Of a stretch of 64,000 nucleotides of DNA, positions 1 to 10,241 are shown piece by piece. The notes under the pieces were generated by a model, which was not told where the DNA came from, ran no database searches, and worked only from the letters and a program-made list of their open reading frames with translations. Where the stretch lies: positions 62,001-126,000 of the forward strand of contig CAYSQJ010000006.1 in assembly GCA_964433345.1 (NCBI GenBank), written 5' to 3'. A program made the position numbers and the translations under genes. This DNA comes from Ga0077527 sp964433345. Lineage in GTDB: Bacteria > Pseudomonadota > Gammaproteobacteria > Burkholderiales > SG8-41. The first letter of the stretch is position 1; every line of letters starts with the position of its first letter.

Positions 1-1
1 G

Positions 2-1759
2 ATGGTGCAGCAACTGCGCGATGCCGGCATCGACACCGGCAGTCCGGTCACCCGCAGGGTACTGCAGCTCGCCCGGGAACTGGCCGGATTTCCACGGCAT
101 CTTTCACAGCATGTCGGCGGCTTCGTGATTTCCGCAGGTCCGCTGGCACGTCTGGTGCCGATTGAAAATGCAGCGATGCCGAAACGATCAGTAATCCAGT
201 GGGACAAGGACGACCTGGAATCCCTGGGATTGCTAAAGGTCGACGTGCTGGCCCTGGGCATGCTGTCCGCGATACGCCACACCCTGAATGCCGTCAATCA
301 AATGCGCGGAACCGCGCTGACGATGAAAGCCGTCATGGATCGGGGCGACGATCCGGCGGTCTACCGCATGCTGCAGAAGGCCGACACCATTGGCGTCTTC
401 CAGGTCGAATCCCGCGCCCAGATGTCCATGCTGCCGCGGCTGCGGCCCGAAGTGTTCTACGACCTTGTCGTGCAGATCGCGATTGTCCGGCCCGGCCCGA
501 TACAGGGCGGCATGGTGCATCCCTATCTGCGCCGGCGCAGCGGCGCTGAAAAAGTCGAATACCCTTCCGATGAAGTCAGGGCCGTGCTTGAGCGCACGCT
601 GGGCGTGCCCATATTCCAGGAACAGGTCATGCAGCTCGCCGTCGTGGCCGCCGGCTTTACCCCCGGAGAGGCCGACCGGCTGCGCCGCTCGATGGCGGCC
701 TGGAAACGCAAAGGTGGCCTCGGACATTTCCGGGAACGCCTGATCGAAGGCATGCGTTTGCGCGGTTACAAACCCGGGTTCGCGGAACAGATCTACCAGC
801 AAATCTGCGGTTTCGGTGAATACGGCTTCCCGGAGTCCCATTCAGCCAGTTTCGCGCTGCTCGCCTATGTCTCGGCCTGGCTCAAGCACCACGAACCGGC
901 AGCCTTTCTCGCCGGCATGCTCAATGCGCAGCCACTGGGTTTTTATGCGCCCTCGCAGCTGGTGCAGGACGCACGCCGCCACGGCGTCACCGTGCAGCCG
1001 GTCGATGTCGTCCGCAGCAGCCTGGACTGCCGTCTCGAGGACGATGCCGGAACGCCAGGAGTGCGTCTGGGACTGGCCATGATCAAGGGACTGGGCGCCG
1101 AGGCGGCACAACGCATCGTTTCGGTACGACAGCAACGGCCTTTCACTGACATCGCCGACCTCGCTGCGCGTACCGGACTGGACGCAGCATTGCTGCGGCG
1201 GCTGGCTGATGCCGGCGCGCTGGCCAGCCTTGCCGGCCACCGGCGGCAGGCGCATTGGGCCGCTGCCGGCGCGCAGCCGCTTGCAGGCCTGTTCGCAGCC
1301 ACATCTGTAAATGAACCGCAGCTTCAGCTGTTTCCACCCAGTGAAGGCGAAAACATCGTTGCCGATTACGCCAGCCTCGGCTTGACGCTGGAGCGGCATC
1401 CGCTGGCACTGCTGAGACCGCGCCTGGCGCGCCTGCGGCTGGTCACCGCCGAAACCCTGCGCGCGCTGGAGCACGGCAGGCCGGCGCGGACCGCCGGGAT
1501 CGTCACCTGCCGCCAGCGACCGGGAACGGCGCACGGCACGATGTTCGTCACGCTGGAAGATGAAACGGGGTACGTCAACGTGATCGTGTGGCCACAGTTG
1601 ATCGAGGCGCAGCGCCGCGAACTCCTGCAGTCACGGCTGCTCGGCGTCACTGGCATCGTGCAGAGAGCGGGAGACGTCGTGCACCTGGTCGCCCGGCAGC
1701 TGCAGGATCACAGCACCATGCTTGGCCAGATTGCCACTACAACGAGAGACTTTCACTGA
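2..1759 (+). CDS. dnaE2: Error-prone DNA polymerase DnaE2/ImuC, C-terminal part
   Basis: This is the last 585 residues of a C-family replicative-type polymerase; the 5' part is outside the window. In the ImuA-ImuB-DnaE2 mutasome the family carries out damage-induced translesion synthesis in the cytoplasm. The fragment includes the end of the palm, with KVDVLALGML near residues 79-88 (D81 corresponds to the third catalytic Asp of PolIII alpha). It also has the finger stretch FQVESRAQMSML (residues 133-144), a helix-hairpin-helix region around 350-400, and a C-terminal OB fold from about 490. The RPGPIQGG motif and the short tail favour DnaE2 over housekeeping DnaE. imuA and imuB would be expected upstream. 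It converges on trpS with only a 25-base gap. Confidence 0.93.
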   Translation: MVQQLRDAGIDTGSPVTRRVLQLARELAGFPRHLSQHVGGFVISAGPLARLVPIENAAMPKRSVIQWDKDDLESLGLLKVDVLALGMLSAIRHTLNAVNQMRGTALTMKAVMDRGDDPAVYRMLQKADTIGVFQVESRAQMSMLPRLRPEVFYDLVVQIAIVRPGPIQGGMVHPYLRRRSGAEKVEYPSDEVRAVLERTLGVPIFQEQVMQLAVVAAGFTPGEADRLRRSMAAWKRKGGLGHFRERLIEGMRLRGYKPGFAEQIYQQICGFGEYGFPESHSASFALLAYVSAWLKHHEPAAFLAGMLNAQPLGFYAPSQLVQDARRHGVTVQPVDVVRSSLDCRLEDDAGTPGVRLGLAMIKGLGAEAAQRIVSVRQQRPFTDIADLAARTGLDAALLRRLADAGALASLAGHRRQAHWAAAGAQPLAGLFAATSVNEPQLQLFPPSEGENIVADYASLGLTLERHPLALLRPRLARLRLVTAETLRALEHGRPARTAGIVTCRQRPGTAHGTMFVTLEDETGYVNVIVWPQLIEAQRRELLQSRLLGVTGIVQRAGDVVHLVARQLQDHSTMLGQIATTTRDFH

Positions 1760-1784
1760 AGCTGCTGTAGCCCGCAGCCCCACC

Positions 1785-2990
1785 TCAAAGGGAGTAATCG
1801 AGCCCCATTACCTCACGCACGTCGCGCAGGGTTTCCTGTGCCAGCTTGCGTGCCTTTTCGCAGCCATCAGCGATGATGTTGCGCACCAGGGTCGGATCGT
1901 CGAGAAAGCGTTCGGCGCGTTCGCGCATCGGCTTCTGCTCGGCAACGATCGCATCGATCACCGGCTGCTTGCATTCCAGGCAGCCAATGCCGGCGCTGCG
2001 GCAGCCCTCCTGGACCCATTTTTGCCTTTCGGCGTCGGAATACACCAGGTGCAGTTGCCACACCGGGCACTTTTCGGGATCACCCGGGTCCGTGCGCTTC
2101 ACGCGCGCCGGGTCGGTTGGCATGGTCTTGACCTTCCGCGCCACTTCCTCCGGACTTTCACGAAGCGAGATGGTGTTGTTGTAGGACTTGGACATCTTCT
2201 GGCCGTCGAGGCCGGGCATTTTCGCCGATTCCGTCAGCAAAGCCTGTGGTTCGGTCAGGATGACCTTGCCGCCGCCCTCGATGTAACCGAACAGGCGCTC
2301 GCGGTCGCCCAGAGGCAGGTTCTGGGTTTCCTCTAACAGCGCACGCGCGGCAGCCAGCGCCTCGTCATTGCCTTTTTCCAGGTAATCGGTGCGCAGTTTG
2401 CGATACAGCTTGCCGCGCTTGGCGCCGAGTTTCCTGATCGCGGCTTCCGCTTTTTCCTCGAACCCGGGTTCACGCCCGAACACGTGGTTGAAACGCCGCG
2501 CGATCTCGCGGGTAATCTCGACATGCGGCACCTGGTCTTCGCCAACCGGCACCAGATTCGCGCGATAGATCAGGATGTCCGCGCTCTGCAGCAGCGGATA
2601 ACCCAGAAAGCCGTAGGTGGCCAGATCCTTTTCAGCCAGCTTTTCCTGCTGATCCTTGTACGTCGGCACCCGTTCCAGCCAGGACAGCGGCGTGATCATC
2701 GACAGCAGCAGGTGCAGTTCGGCGTGTTCAGGCACCTTCGACTGGATGAACAGCGTGGCTTGCGCCGGATCGACGCCCGCGGCCAGCCAGTCCACCACCA
2801 TGTCCCAGGCGTGGTCCTCGATCGTCGCCGGATCGTCGTAATGCGTGGTCAGCGCATGCCAGTCCGCCACGAAAAAAAGGCACTGGTGCTCATGCTGGAG
2901 CTTGATCCAGTTCTTGAGCACGCCGTGGTAATGGCCGAAGTGCAGTGCCCCCGTGGGGCGCATGCCGGAAAGAACGCGGTTTTCAAACAT
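1785..2990 (-). CDS. trpS: Tryptophan--tRNA ligase
   Basis: Class I aminoacyl-tRNA synthetase charging tRNA-Trp in the cytosol. The 401-residue product has the HIGH-type motif as HFGH (residues 17-20, in a GALHFGHYHG context) and the KMSKS loop as KMSKSYNN near residue 263. It is longer than the roughly 334-residue E. coli enzyme. The extra length comes from an insert in the middle/C-terminal part containing Cys residues (CPVW, CRSAGIGCLEC), typical of the long TrpS of many betaproteobacteria. Those cysteines could form a metal-binding knuckle, which is inference. A copy of the dispersed AT-rich element lies about 60 bases upstream of its start. Confidence 0.96.
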   Translation of the reverse strand: MFENRVLSGMRPTGALHFGHYHGVLKNWIKLQHEHQCLFFVADWHALTTHYDDPATIEDHAWDMVVDWLAAGVDPAQATLFIQSKVPEHAELHLLLSMITPLSWLERVPTYKDQQEKLAEKDLATYGFLGYPLLQSADILIYRANLVPVGEDQVPHVEITREIARRFNHVFGREPGFEEKAEAAIRKLGAKRGKLYRKLRTDYLEKGNDEALAAARALLEETQNLPLGDRERLFGYIEGGGKVILTEPQALLTESAKMPGLDGQKMSKSYNNTISLRESPEEVARKVKTMPTDPARVKRTDPGDPEKCPVWQLHLVYSDAERQKWVQEGCRSAGIGCLECKQPVIDAIVAEQKPMRERAERFLDDPTLVRNIIADGCEKARKLAQETLRDVREVMGLDYSL

Positions 2991-3050
2991 GAAGGAATCC
3001 GGAAATTGCGGGAGTGGTGCTGCCGTGCCTGCGGGGTAATGAAAAATAAC

Positions 3051-3076
3051 TCAATAAAAACAAATACTTACAATAA
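3051..3076 (+). repeat. Dispersed AT-rich element, copy 1
   Basis: Contains the full core TAAAAACAAATACTTA. It sits between yciO and trpS, both read leftward, upstream of trpS. IHF-like half AAACAA-N4-TTA at 3058-3070. It stands out sharply against the GC-rich flanks. Confidence 0.75.
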
Positions 3077-3164
3077 CCTATTTGGAGAGCAATATCACCG
3101 CCCATGTTCTGATTTTAGCCGATGCGCCATGCCGGCAATCCAAGAGTCTGATTTTCCGGGGCTT

Positions 3165-3788
3165 TTACAGTCCCAGCAGAGCCAGCGGCCCCTTGCCGGC
3201 ACGGACCAGCACCGGCTCGGCGCCGCTCAGGTCAACCACGGTGGAAGGCTCGATGCCGCAGGATCCGCCATCGAGCACCAGATCGACCTGGTGTTCCAGG
3301 CGGTCGCGGATTTCTGCTGCGTCGGTATGCGGCAATTCGTCACCCGGCAACAGCAAGGTGGACGACAGGATCGGCTCCCCGAGTTCTGCGAGCAGTGCAT
3401 CCACCACCGGGTGATCGGGAATCCGCAAACCGATGGTCCGTCGCTTCGGATGCTGAAGGCGTTTCGGCAGTTCACGGGTCGCCTCGAGAATGAAGACATA
3501 GCTGCCGGGCGTCGCCGCCCTGAGCAGGCGGAACTGTCTGTTGTCCACCCGTGCATAGGTCGACAGTTCCGACAGGTCGCGACAAACCAGCGTCAAGTGA
3601 TGCCTGTCGTCAACCCCGCGAATCTCGCGTATCCGCTCCATCGCCCTCTTGTCGCCGATATGACAGCCCAGCGCATAGCAGGAATCCGTGGGATAGACGA
3701 TGATGCCTCCCGCGCGAATGATGTCCGCAGCGCGCCGGATCAGCCGCAGCTGCGGGTTTTCCGGATGGATGGCAAAGAACTGCGACAT
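3165..3788 (-). CDS. yciO: YciO-type Sua5/YrdC-family protein
   Basis: 207-residue member of the YrdC/Sua5 fold that binds threonine/ATP/RNA. The start MSQFFAIHPENPQ and the stretches IVYPTDSCYALGC, RDLSELSTY and LVLDGG resemble E. coli YciO rather than the essential TsaC. Its activity in t6A synthesis is therefore uncertain; YciO proteins are weak threonylcarbamoyl-AMP synthases. It is 30 bases downstream of the rnm (yciV) homologue on the same strand, the same neighbourhood as in E. coli, so the two are probably co-transcribed and may share an RNA-metabolism role. Confidence 0.88.
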   Translation of the reverse strand: MSQFFAIHPENPQLRLIRRAADIIRAGGIIVYPTDSCYALGCHIGDKRAMERIREIRGVDDRHHLTLVCRDLSELSTYARVDNRQFRLLRAATPGSYVFILEATRELPKRLQHPKRRTIGLRIPDHPVVDALLAELGEPILSSTLLLPGDELPHTDAAEIRDRLEHQVDLVLDGGSCGIEPSTVVDLSGAEPVLVRAGKGPLALLGL

Positions 3789-3818
3789 GCGGTGTAACGC
3801 GCTCCGGTACGCCGGATT

Positions 3819-4646
3819 TCAGAACCCGGACCAGACCGGCGTGCAGCCTGCCGGCAGTACCGGCACGTTGCCGATGTCGCGATAGCTCTCCCCGGGGCCG
3901 TGAAAATCCGAACCTGCCGATGCCTGCAGGCCGAAACGCCGGGCATATCGCGCCCAGGTCACGAACTCGTCCGGCGCATGGGAGCCGGTGACCACTTCGA
4001 CAGCGGTTCCGCCAAGCGCAACGAATTCCCCAAGCAGGCGCTCGCACTGCTGCTGGTTCAAGGGATAACGGCCCGGGTGCGCCAGCACCGCCACGCCGCC
4101 GCTGCCGGTGATCCACGACAGTGCCTCGTCGAGTCCGGCCCACTGGTGCGGCACATAGCCGGGTTTGCCGGGAGTCAAATAGCTGCGGAATACCGCATTG
4201 GTATCCCGCGCATGCCCCGCCTCGACCAGATAGCGCGCGAAATGCGCGCGGCTCACCAGCTCGGGATTCTTGGCATAGCGGCGCGCTCCTTCGAGAGTAT
4301 CGGCAATGCCGGCGTCGGCCAGGCTGGCAGCGATGCGCTGTGCACGCTGCTCCCTGCCGCTGCGAATGCCGGCAAGGCCTTCGACCAGCGGCGCATGAAC
4401 AGGATCAATGCACAGGCCGACGATGTGCAGGGTCACCGACTCCCACTGCACCGAGATTTCCACGCCGTTGATCAGCCGCAGGCCCCAGGCCTCTGCTGCC
4501 TGATGTGCTGCAGGGAGCCCGCCGACCTCGTCATGATCGGTCAGCGCCAGCATGTCCACGCCCCGTTGCAGGGCGCGCTCCACCAATGCCTCCGGACTCA
4601 ACATGCCGTCGGAATACGTCGAATGGCTGTGCAGATCGACTTTCAT
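3819..4646 (-). CDS. rnm: PHP-domain phosphoesterase, RNase AM / 3',5'-nucleotide bisphosphate phosphatase
   Basis: 275-residue PHP-superfamily metallohydrolase. The N-terminal metal-binding signature DLHSHSTYSDG spans residues 4-14, followed by LTDHDEVGG and NGVEISV; further His/Asp ligands occur in LAHPGRYPL and SDFHGPGE. The closest characterised relatives, E. coli YciV (RnmA) and Chromobacterium TrpH, dephosphorylate 3',5'-bisphosphate nucleotides and trim RNA 5' ends. It is the first gene of the rnm-yciO pair. The start codon is preceded almost immediately by AT-rich element copy 2, so that element occupies the ribosome-binding/promoter zone. Confidence 0.9.
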   Translation of the reverse strand: MKVDLHSHSTYSDGMLSPEALVERALQRGVDMLALTDHDEVGGLPAAHQAAEAWGLRLINGVEISVQWESVTLHIVGLCIDPVHAPLVEGLAGIRSGREQRAQRIAASLADAGIADTLEGARRYAKNPELVSRAHFARYLVEAGHARDTNAVFRSYLTPGKPGYVPHQWAGLDEALSWITGSGGVAVLAHPGRYPLNQQQCERLLGEFVALGGTAVEVVTGSHAPDEFVTWARYARRFGLQASAGSDFHGPGESYRDIGNVPVLPAGCTPVWSGF

Positions 4647-4653
4647 TAAAACT

Positions 4654-4679
4654 TTAATAAAATCAACAAATTAGAATAT
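4654..4679 (+). repeat. Dispersed AT-rich element, copy 2
   Basis: Diverged copy 8 bases upstream of the rnm start codon. AATCAA-CAAA-TTA at 4661-4673 is an exact match to the IHF consensus WATCARNNNNTTR. Orientation is opposite to the gene. Confidence 0.6.
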
Positions 4680-4973
4680 GCGACGCGCATCATACCAAAG
4701 TCGCCCCGGTCGGCAAGCCGCAAACCGTCCTGCCGTCTCCATGTAATCTCGCGCCGCAGGCAAAGTGGCCGGTAGTGCATCAAGGGCAGCGTAGCCCCGG
4801 GTACGGATCGAATGCATCCGGCGTGAACATCGGTGAGCACGTGGAGGCGGCACTTGCGTCAGCCCGGCACGGTCGTTCCCCTCGCCGCCTCTTTCCGGAA
4901 CGGCGCGGTGCGCGGCGAAATCCTTCGGTTATACTGAACCACGATCGATTCCGCATTCGCATTCACTGCCGAA
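4680..4973. other. Intergenic region between rnm and the duplicated membrane protein
   Basis: About 290 bases with no credible gene. TATACT at 4930-4935 is a plausible -10 for the rightward gene, though no good -35 is visible at 16-18 bases. The stretch around 4790-4820 (GTAGCCCCGGGTACGG) resembles degraded REP-type palindromes common in betaproteobacteria; this is a weak match. Confidence 0.3.
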
Positions 4974-5528
4974 ATGAACAGGGGCCAGCGCATCGCGTTG
5001 ATTATCGCAGCAGCCAATCTGCTGCTGATCGCCTTGTTTCCACCGATCGACCAGTATTCCATCGCTTCGGCCGCAGTGCCCATCTTCGCCGGCTTCCATT
5101 TTGCCTTCAGCATTCCGCCGCTGGCGCAGGTCAATGGCGACCTGCTCGCCATCGCTGCTCTGGTGGTGCTCGCGAACCTGGCCATTGCCTGGCTGCTGCT
5201 GCGGGATCGCCCGGCAACGGCACGGCCGCAAAAACTCGGGCTGCAGAATGCGGCGCTGCTGTTCACCGGCGCCAACCTGGTGTTGATGCTGCTGTTCCCG
5301 CCGATGGAATCGGTGTTCGCTTTGACCCGCGCCGCAATCCCGACATTCGAGGGCTTCTATTTCATTTTTTCGCGCAAACCAGCGCACGTGATTGTCGAGA
5401 CGCTGCTGTACCTCGAAGTCACGTTCATCCTGGTCAACGGCGCCCTGATGTGGCTGCTGTTCCGCGAAAGGCGTCCGCCCAGCGCCGAGGAAGTGCGCGC
5501 CGCGATGCGGCAGTTCACGCCGCGGTAA
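4974..5528 (+). CDS. Small four-helix membrane protein with internal duplication
   Basis: 184-residue protein that I do not recognise. Four hydrophobic segments lie near residues 8-24, 55-76, 90-108 and 138-164. The two halves are homologous: ANLLLIALFPPIDQYSIASA followed by PIFAGFHFAFS in the first half, and ANLVLMLLFPPMESVFALTR followed by PTFEGFYFIFS in the second. Each ends in a hydrophobic helix closed by LLLRDRP or LLFRERRP. The FPP(I/M)(D/E) motif follows the first helix of each repeat. It is presumably an inner-membrane protein that arose by tandem duplication of a two-helix unit. Its 3' end overlaps the convergent HNH gene by 14 bases. Confidence 0.75.
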   Translation: MNRGQRIALIIAAANLLLIALFPPIDQYSIASAAVPIFAGFHFAFSIPPLAQVNGDLLAIAALVVLANLAIAWLLLRDRPATARPQKLGLQNAALLFTGANLVLMLLFPPMESVFALTRAAIPTFEGFYFIFSRKPAHVIVETLLYLEVTFILVNGALMWLLFRERRPPSAEEVRAAMRQFTPR

Positions 5529-6147
5529 ACGCGGGAGCCTGGTGCAGGCGGCTTTGCGCCGGCACATGCTGGGACAGGAACTCCATCTGGTCGGCCAGAA
5601 TGCGGCGATTTGTCAGGATCAGGTATTCCGCGCGGTTGGGGACATACGGCAGGTAAACCAGCTCCATACCGGCGCCTTCCGGCGTGCGGTCGCTCTTGCG
5701 CTCATTGCAGGCGCGACAGGCCGTCACCACGTTCATCCAGGTATCGCGCCCGCCTTTGGAAAAGGGAACAATATGGTCACGGGTGAGACGCGCGCTGGAA
5801 AAACCCTGGGCGCAATAGGCGCAGATCTGGCGGTCGCGATGGAACAGCTCGCGATTGCTCAGCGGCGGCACCTGGTTGAACGAGCGCATCGCCATCGCCT
5901 TGCCCTTGATGGCGATGATGCTCGCGCCGCTGATCACCGACCGCTCGCCGGTCACGCGATTCAGTCCGCCATGCACGGTGAAGGCATGCCGCCCGATGCT
6001 CCAGGCCACACGGTTCTTGGCATAGTAATAACAGGCGTGCTGCCAGCTGATCCACCGGTGCGGAATGCCATGGGTATCCAGCGTCAGGATCAGCGGAAAC
6101 AGGCTGACGGAAGCAGCGTCACTCGTTGTCAGGTAATCGCCATCCAT
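5515..6147 (-). CDS. HNH endonuclease family protein
   Basis: 210 residues from the chosen ATG (MDGDYLTTSD); an in-frame ATG 48 bases further upstream lacks a clear ribosome-binding site. The C-terminal HNH module reads CAYC...LTRDHIVPFSKGG...NVVTACRACNERKSDRTP. It therefore combines two zinc-knuckle Cys pairs with the His-Asn-His-type metal site. The N-terminal part (LDTHGIPHRWISWQHACYYYAK) matches the widespread stand-alone HNH proteins of proteobacterial chromosomes. The biological substrate of this group is unknown; it is not linked here to a restriction or phage module. Confidence 0.85.
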   Translation of the reverse strand: MDGDYLTTSDAASVSLFPLILTLDTHGIPHRWISWQHACYYYAKNRVAWSIGRHAFTVHGGLNRVTGERSVISGASIIAIKGKAMAMRSFNQVPPLSNRELFHRDRQICAYCAQGFSSARLTRDHIVPFSKGGRDTWMNVVTACRACNERKSDRTPEGAGMELVYLPYVPNRAEYLILTNRRILADQMEFLSQHVPAQSRLHQAPAFTAA

Positions 6148-6403
6148 TGCGCAGAGGAATTCTCCAGTAATGAAGCATGGCAGGACACGCGGCAAAATTT
6201 ACCAGATTTTTGAATTCTTGGAAGTTTTTGCCCCCCGGCTGGCCGGGGAGCGGCGTCCGCGGTATACTCCGCCCGCGTGATTTTCACAGTCCCTTTTCCC
6301 GTTTCCCCGATTGCCGCCGGCCCTGTCCGGCAGCCTGCAATGTGCGGTTCCCGCACCATGACCCGGGGATTATCGTTGTTTTAATGCGACCAGCCGTAGT
6401 GCC

Positions 6404-7798
<1,395 letters not shown>

Positions 7799-7831
7799 CC
7801 GGCAGTCGCGAGTCCATGACCCGCTGAACCC

Positions 7832-8572
7832 GTGGAGTCGCTGTCCGCCGCAGAACTCCTGTATTTCTGCTTCATCATTTTCATTTCCTACGCCATTCGT
7901 GGCAGCGCCGGCTTTGGCGGCGTTACGGTGCCCCTGCTCGCCTGGATACTCTCGCTGAAGACAGTGGTGCCGATGGTGACTTTCCTCGGCCTGGTGTCCT
8001 CGGCCGCGATCCTGCGCACCGACCTCCGCCACGTCGCCTGGCGCGACCTGTGGCGCATACTGCCCTCGACAATCGCCGGCGTGATCATCGGCGCCTATTT
8101 CTTCAAGATCCTCGATGCCGAGACGCTCGCCCGCATCCTGGGCGGCGTGGTGCTGGCCTATGGCTGTCATGCCATGATCTCCACCTGGCGGCCTCCGGGA
8201 AAACTGCGCATTCCCATGGCTGCGATCACGCCCGTGGCCGGTTCGGTCGCGGGCTTCGTCGGCACGATGTTCGGATCCATGGCGGGAATGTTTTTCGCGA
8301 TCTATCTCGACATGCTGCGCCACAGCCGTGACGTGTTCCGTGCCACCGTTGCCGCAATCCTGTTCGCGCTGGGCATCCTCCGCGGCGGCGCCTATGTGGT
8401 GGCCGGGGAATTTACCCGCGATGTGATGTTTGCCTGTGCTGCGGCACTGCCGGTGATGGCACTGGGCGTCTTCGCCGGGGGGCGCATACACGCCAACCTG
8501 AACGACACCGCCTTCAAGCGCCTGGTCGCGCTGATCCTGATCATCAGCGGCCTGCCGCTGCTTCTGCGCTGA
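7832..8572 (+). CDS. TauE/SafE-family membrane permease
   Basis: 246-residue polytopic protein starting at GTG. It has about eight hydrophobic helices in two halves, with the characteristic RGSAGFGGVTVPLLAW near residue 23 and a second-half equivalent AGFVGTMFGSMAGMF. The family (sulfite exporter TauE/SafE, DUF81) exports sulfite, sulfoacetate or related organosulfur anions. With the rhodanese gene 72 bases downstream and a sulfite dehydrogenase-like locus at 24 kb, a sulfur-oxyanion substrate is plausible but not shown. Confidence 0.85.
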   Translation: MESLSAAELLYFCFIIFISYAIRGSAGFGGVTVPLLAWILSLKTVVPMVTFLGLVSSAAILRTDLRHVAWRDLWRILPSTIAGVIIGAYFFKILDAETLARILGGVVLAYGCHAMISTWRPPGKLRIPMAAITPVAGSVAGFVGTMFGSMAGMFFAIYLDMLRHSRDVFRATVAAILFALGILRGGAYVVAGEFTRDVMFACAAALPVMALGVFAGGRIHANLNDTAFKRLVALILIISGLPLLLR

Positions 8573-8644
8573 ACACCGGTCGGCCAGCCTGCACGCCATG
8601 CTGGCTATAATCCGCTTTTCATTTTTCCTGACAGAGACTGGCAC

Positions 8645-10225
8645 ATGAAAATTCGTCTGCTCGCCCCCGCCGAACTCCAGCATGCACTGCATGACGGCAA
8701 GGAAATCGCCCTGCTCGACGTGCGCGAGGACGGCGAGTTCGGAGAGGATCACCTGCTGTTCGCAACACCGTTGCCGTACAGCAGGCTGGAACTCGGGATC
8801 GCCCCCCTGGTGCCGAGGAAGAATGTGCGCATCGTGCTCTGCGACGACGGTGCGTCAGGCGTCGCGCAACGCGCCGCTGCGCGGCTTGCCGCCGCCGGCT
8901 ACAGCGACCTTGCGGTGCTCGACGGCGGCACGCGCGGCTGGAAAGCCGCAGGCTACCCCCTGTTCAAGGGCGTCAATGTGCCGAGCAAGCTGTTCGGCGA
9001 ACTCGTCGAGCATGCCTACAACACCCCGCGCATCACCGCTGCGGATCTGGTGAAAATGCGCGAGTCCGGAGAGGATTTCGCGCTGTTCGACGGCCGCCCG
9101 GTGCACGAACACCACAAGATGACCATTCCCGGAAGCACCTGCTGCCCCAATGCCGAACTGCCTTACCGCGTTGCCAGCATGGTGAAAAACCCGAAGACCA
9201 AGATCATCGTCAATTGCGCGGGCCGCACGCGCTCGATCCTCGGCGCCCAGACCCTGATCAATTTCGGCGTGCCCAACCCGGTCTACGCCCTGGAAAACGG
9301 TACCCAGGGCTGGTTCCTGTCCGACCTGCAGCTGGAATACGGCTCGGCCCGCCAGTATCCGGAACAGGTAGACGCGGCGGCACTGCCCGCACAACAGCAG
9401 GCGGCCCGGGCGCTGATGCAGCGCTTCGGCGTGCGCACCGCTGCAGCAGACGAAGTCGCGGGCTGGCTGAATGACGGCTCGCGCACGACTTATCTCTGCG
9501 ACGTGCGCACTCCCGAAGAATTCGCCGCCGGCTCCCTTCCCGGTGCGCAGCACACCCCCGGCGGACAGCTGATCCAGGCGACCGACCAATGGGTCGGGGT
9601 ACGCAACGCGCGCATCGTCCTGATCGACGGCGGCGACATGGTCCGCGCGCCGGTGGTGGCCAGCTGGCTGCTGCAGCTCGGCTGCGACGCCTGCGTGCTT
9701 GAAGGCGGGATCAATGCAAAACTTGCTGCAAGACCACCCGAAGCACCGGTGCTGCCCGACCTGCCGTCCATCAGTGCCGTGGAACTCCGGTCGATGCTGG
9801 AAAGGCGCTCATGCACGGCCTTCGATGTCGGACCGAGCATGGCGTACCGCAAGGCGCATGTGCCGGGCAGCCGCTGGAGCATACGCACCCGGATTGCAAA
9901 GGATGCGGAAGGCGCGCAAACGCCCGTCGTACTGATCGGAGACGCGGATGTCGCGCGCCTTGCAGCCACCGAACTGCTGGATTCGGGGATCAGCGACCTG
10001 CGCCTTTTTGAAGGCGGTGTTGCCGCGTGGGAGCGCGCCAGATTAGCCGCCGAGTCCACCCCGGACACGCCCGCCGACTGCGAGTGCATCGATTACCTGT
10101 TTTTCGTCCACGACCGCCATGCCGGAAACCGCGAAGCCATGAAACAGTACCTGGCCTGGGAAACCGGCCTGATGGCCCAGCTCGGCGAGCAGGACAAAGC
10201 GGTTTTCCGCCTGCCTGCGCACTGA
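8645..10225 (+). CDS. Four-domain rhodanese-like sulfurtransferase
   Basis: 526 residues containing four rhodanese modules (about 5-110, 128-228, 262-358 and 375-470) plus a 55-residue tail containing CEC. Domains 1 and 2 keep a Cys in the active-site loop: C66 in VLCDDGAS and C191 in VNCAGRTRS. In domain 3 the equivalent loop is VLIDGGDMV and in domain 4 VLIGDADVA, so these two are probably non-catalytic. Domain 2 has the basic CxGRTRS loop of proteins acting on thiosulfate or persulfide. A sulfur-carrier role next to the TauE-like permease is inferred. TATAAT at 8606-8611 is a likely -10. Confidence 0.88.
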   Translation: MKIRLLAPAELQHALHDGKEIALLDVREDGEFGEDHLLFATPLPYSRLELGIAPLVPRKNVRIVLCDDGASGVAQRAAARLAAAGYSDLAVLDGGTRGWKAAGYPLFKGVNVPSKLFGELVEHAYNTPRITAADLVKMRESGEDFALFDGRPVHEHHKMTIPGSTCCPNAELPYRVASMVKNPKTKIIVNCAGRTRSILGAQTLINFGVPNPVYALENGTQGWFLSDLQLEYGSARQYPEQVDAAALPAQQQAARALMQRFGVRTAAADEVAGWLNDGSRTTYLCDVRTPEEFAAGSLPGAQHTPGGQLIQATDQWVGVRNARIVLIDGGDMVRAPVVASWLLQLGCDACVLEGGINAKLAARPPEAPVLPDLPSISAVELRSMLERRSCTAFDVGPSMAYRKAHVPGSRWSIRTRIAKDAEGAQTPVVLIGDADVARLAATELLDSGISDLRLFEGGVAAWERARLAAESTPDTPADCECIDYLFFVHDRHAGNREAMKQYLAWETGLMAQLGEQDKAVFRLPAH

Positions 10226-10241
10226 TGCGGATCGCGACACA

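Noticed and set aside
4775..5656. 293-residue open frame across the intergenic region and duplicated membrane protein
   Set aside because: Arg-rich translation typical of off-frame GC-rich DNA; the 4974-5528 frame has coherent helices and repeats.
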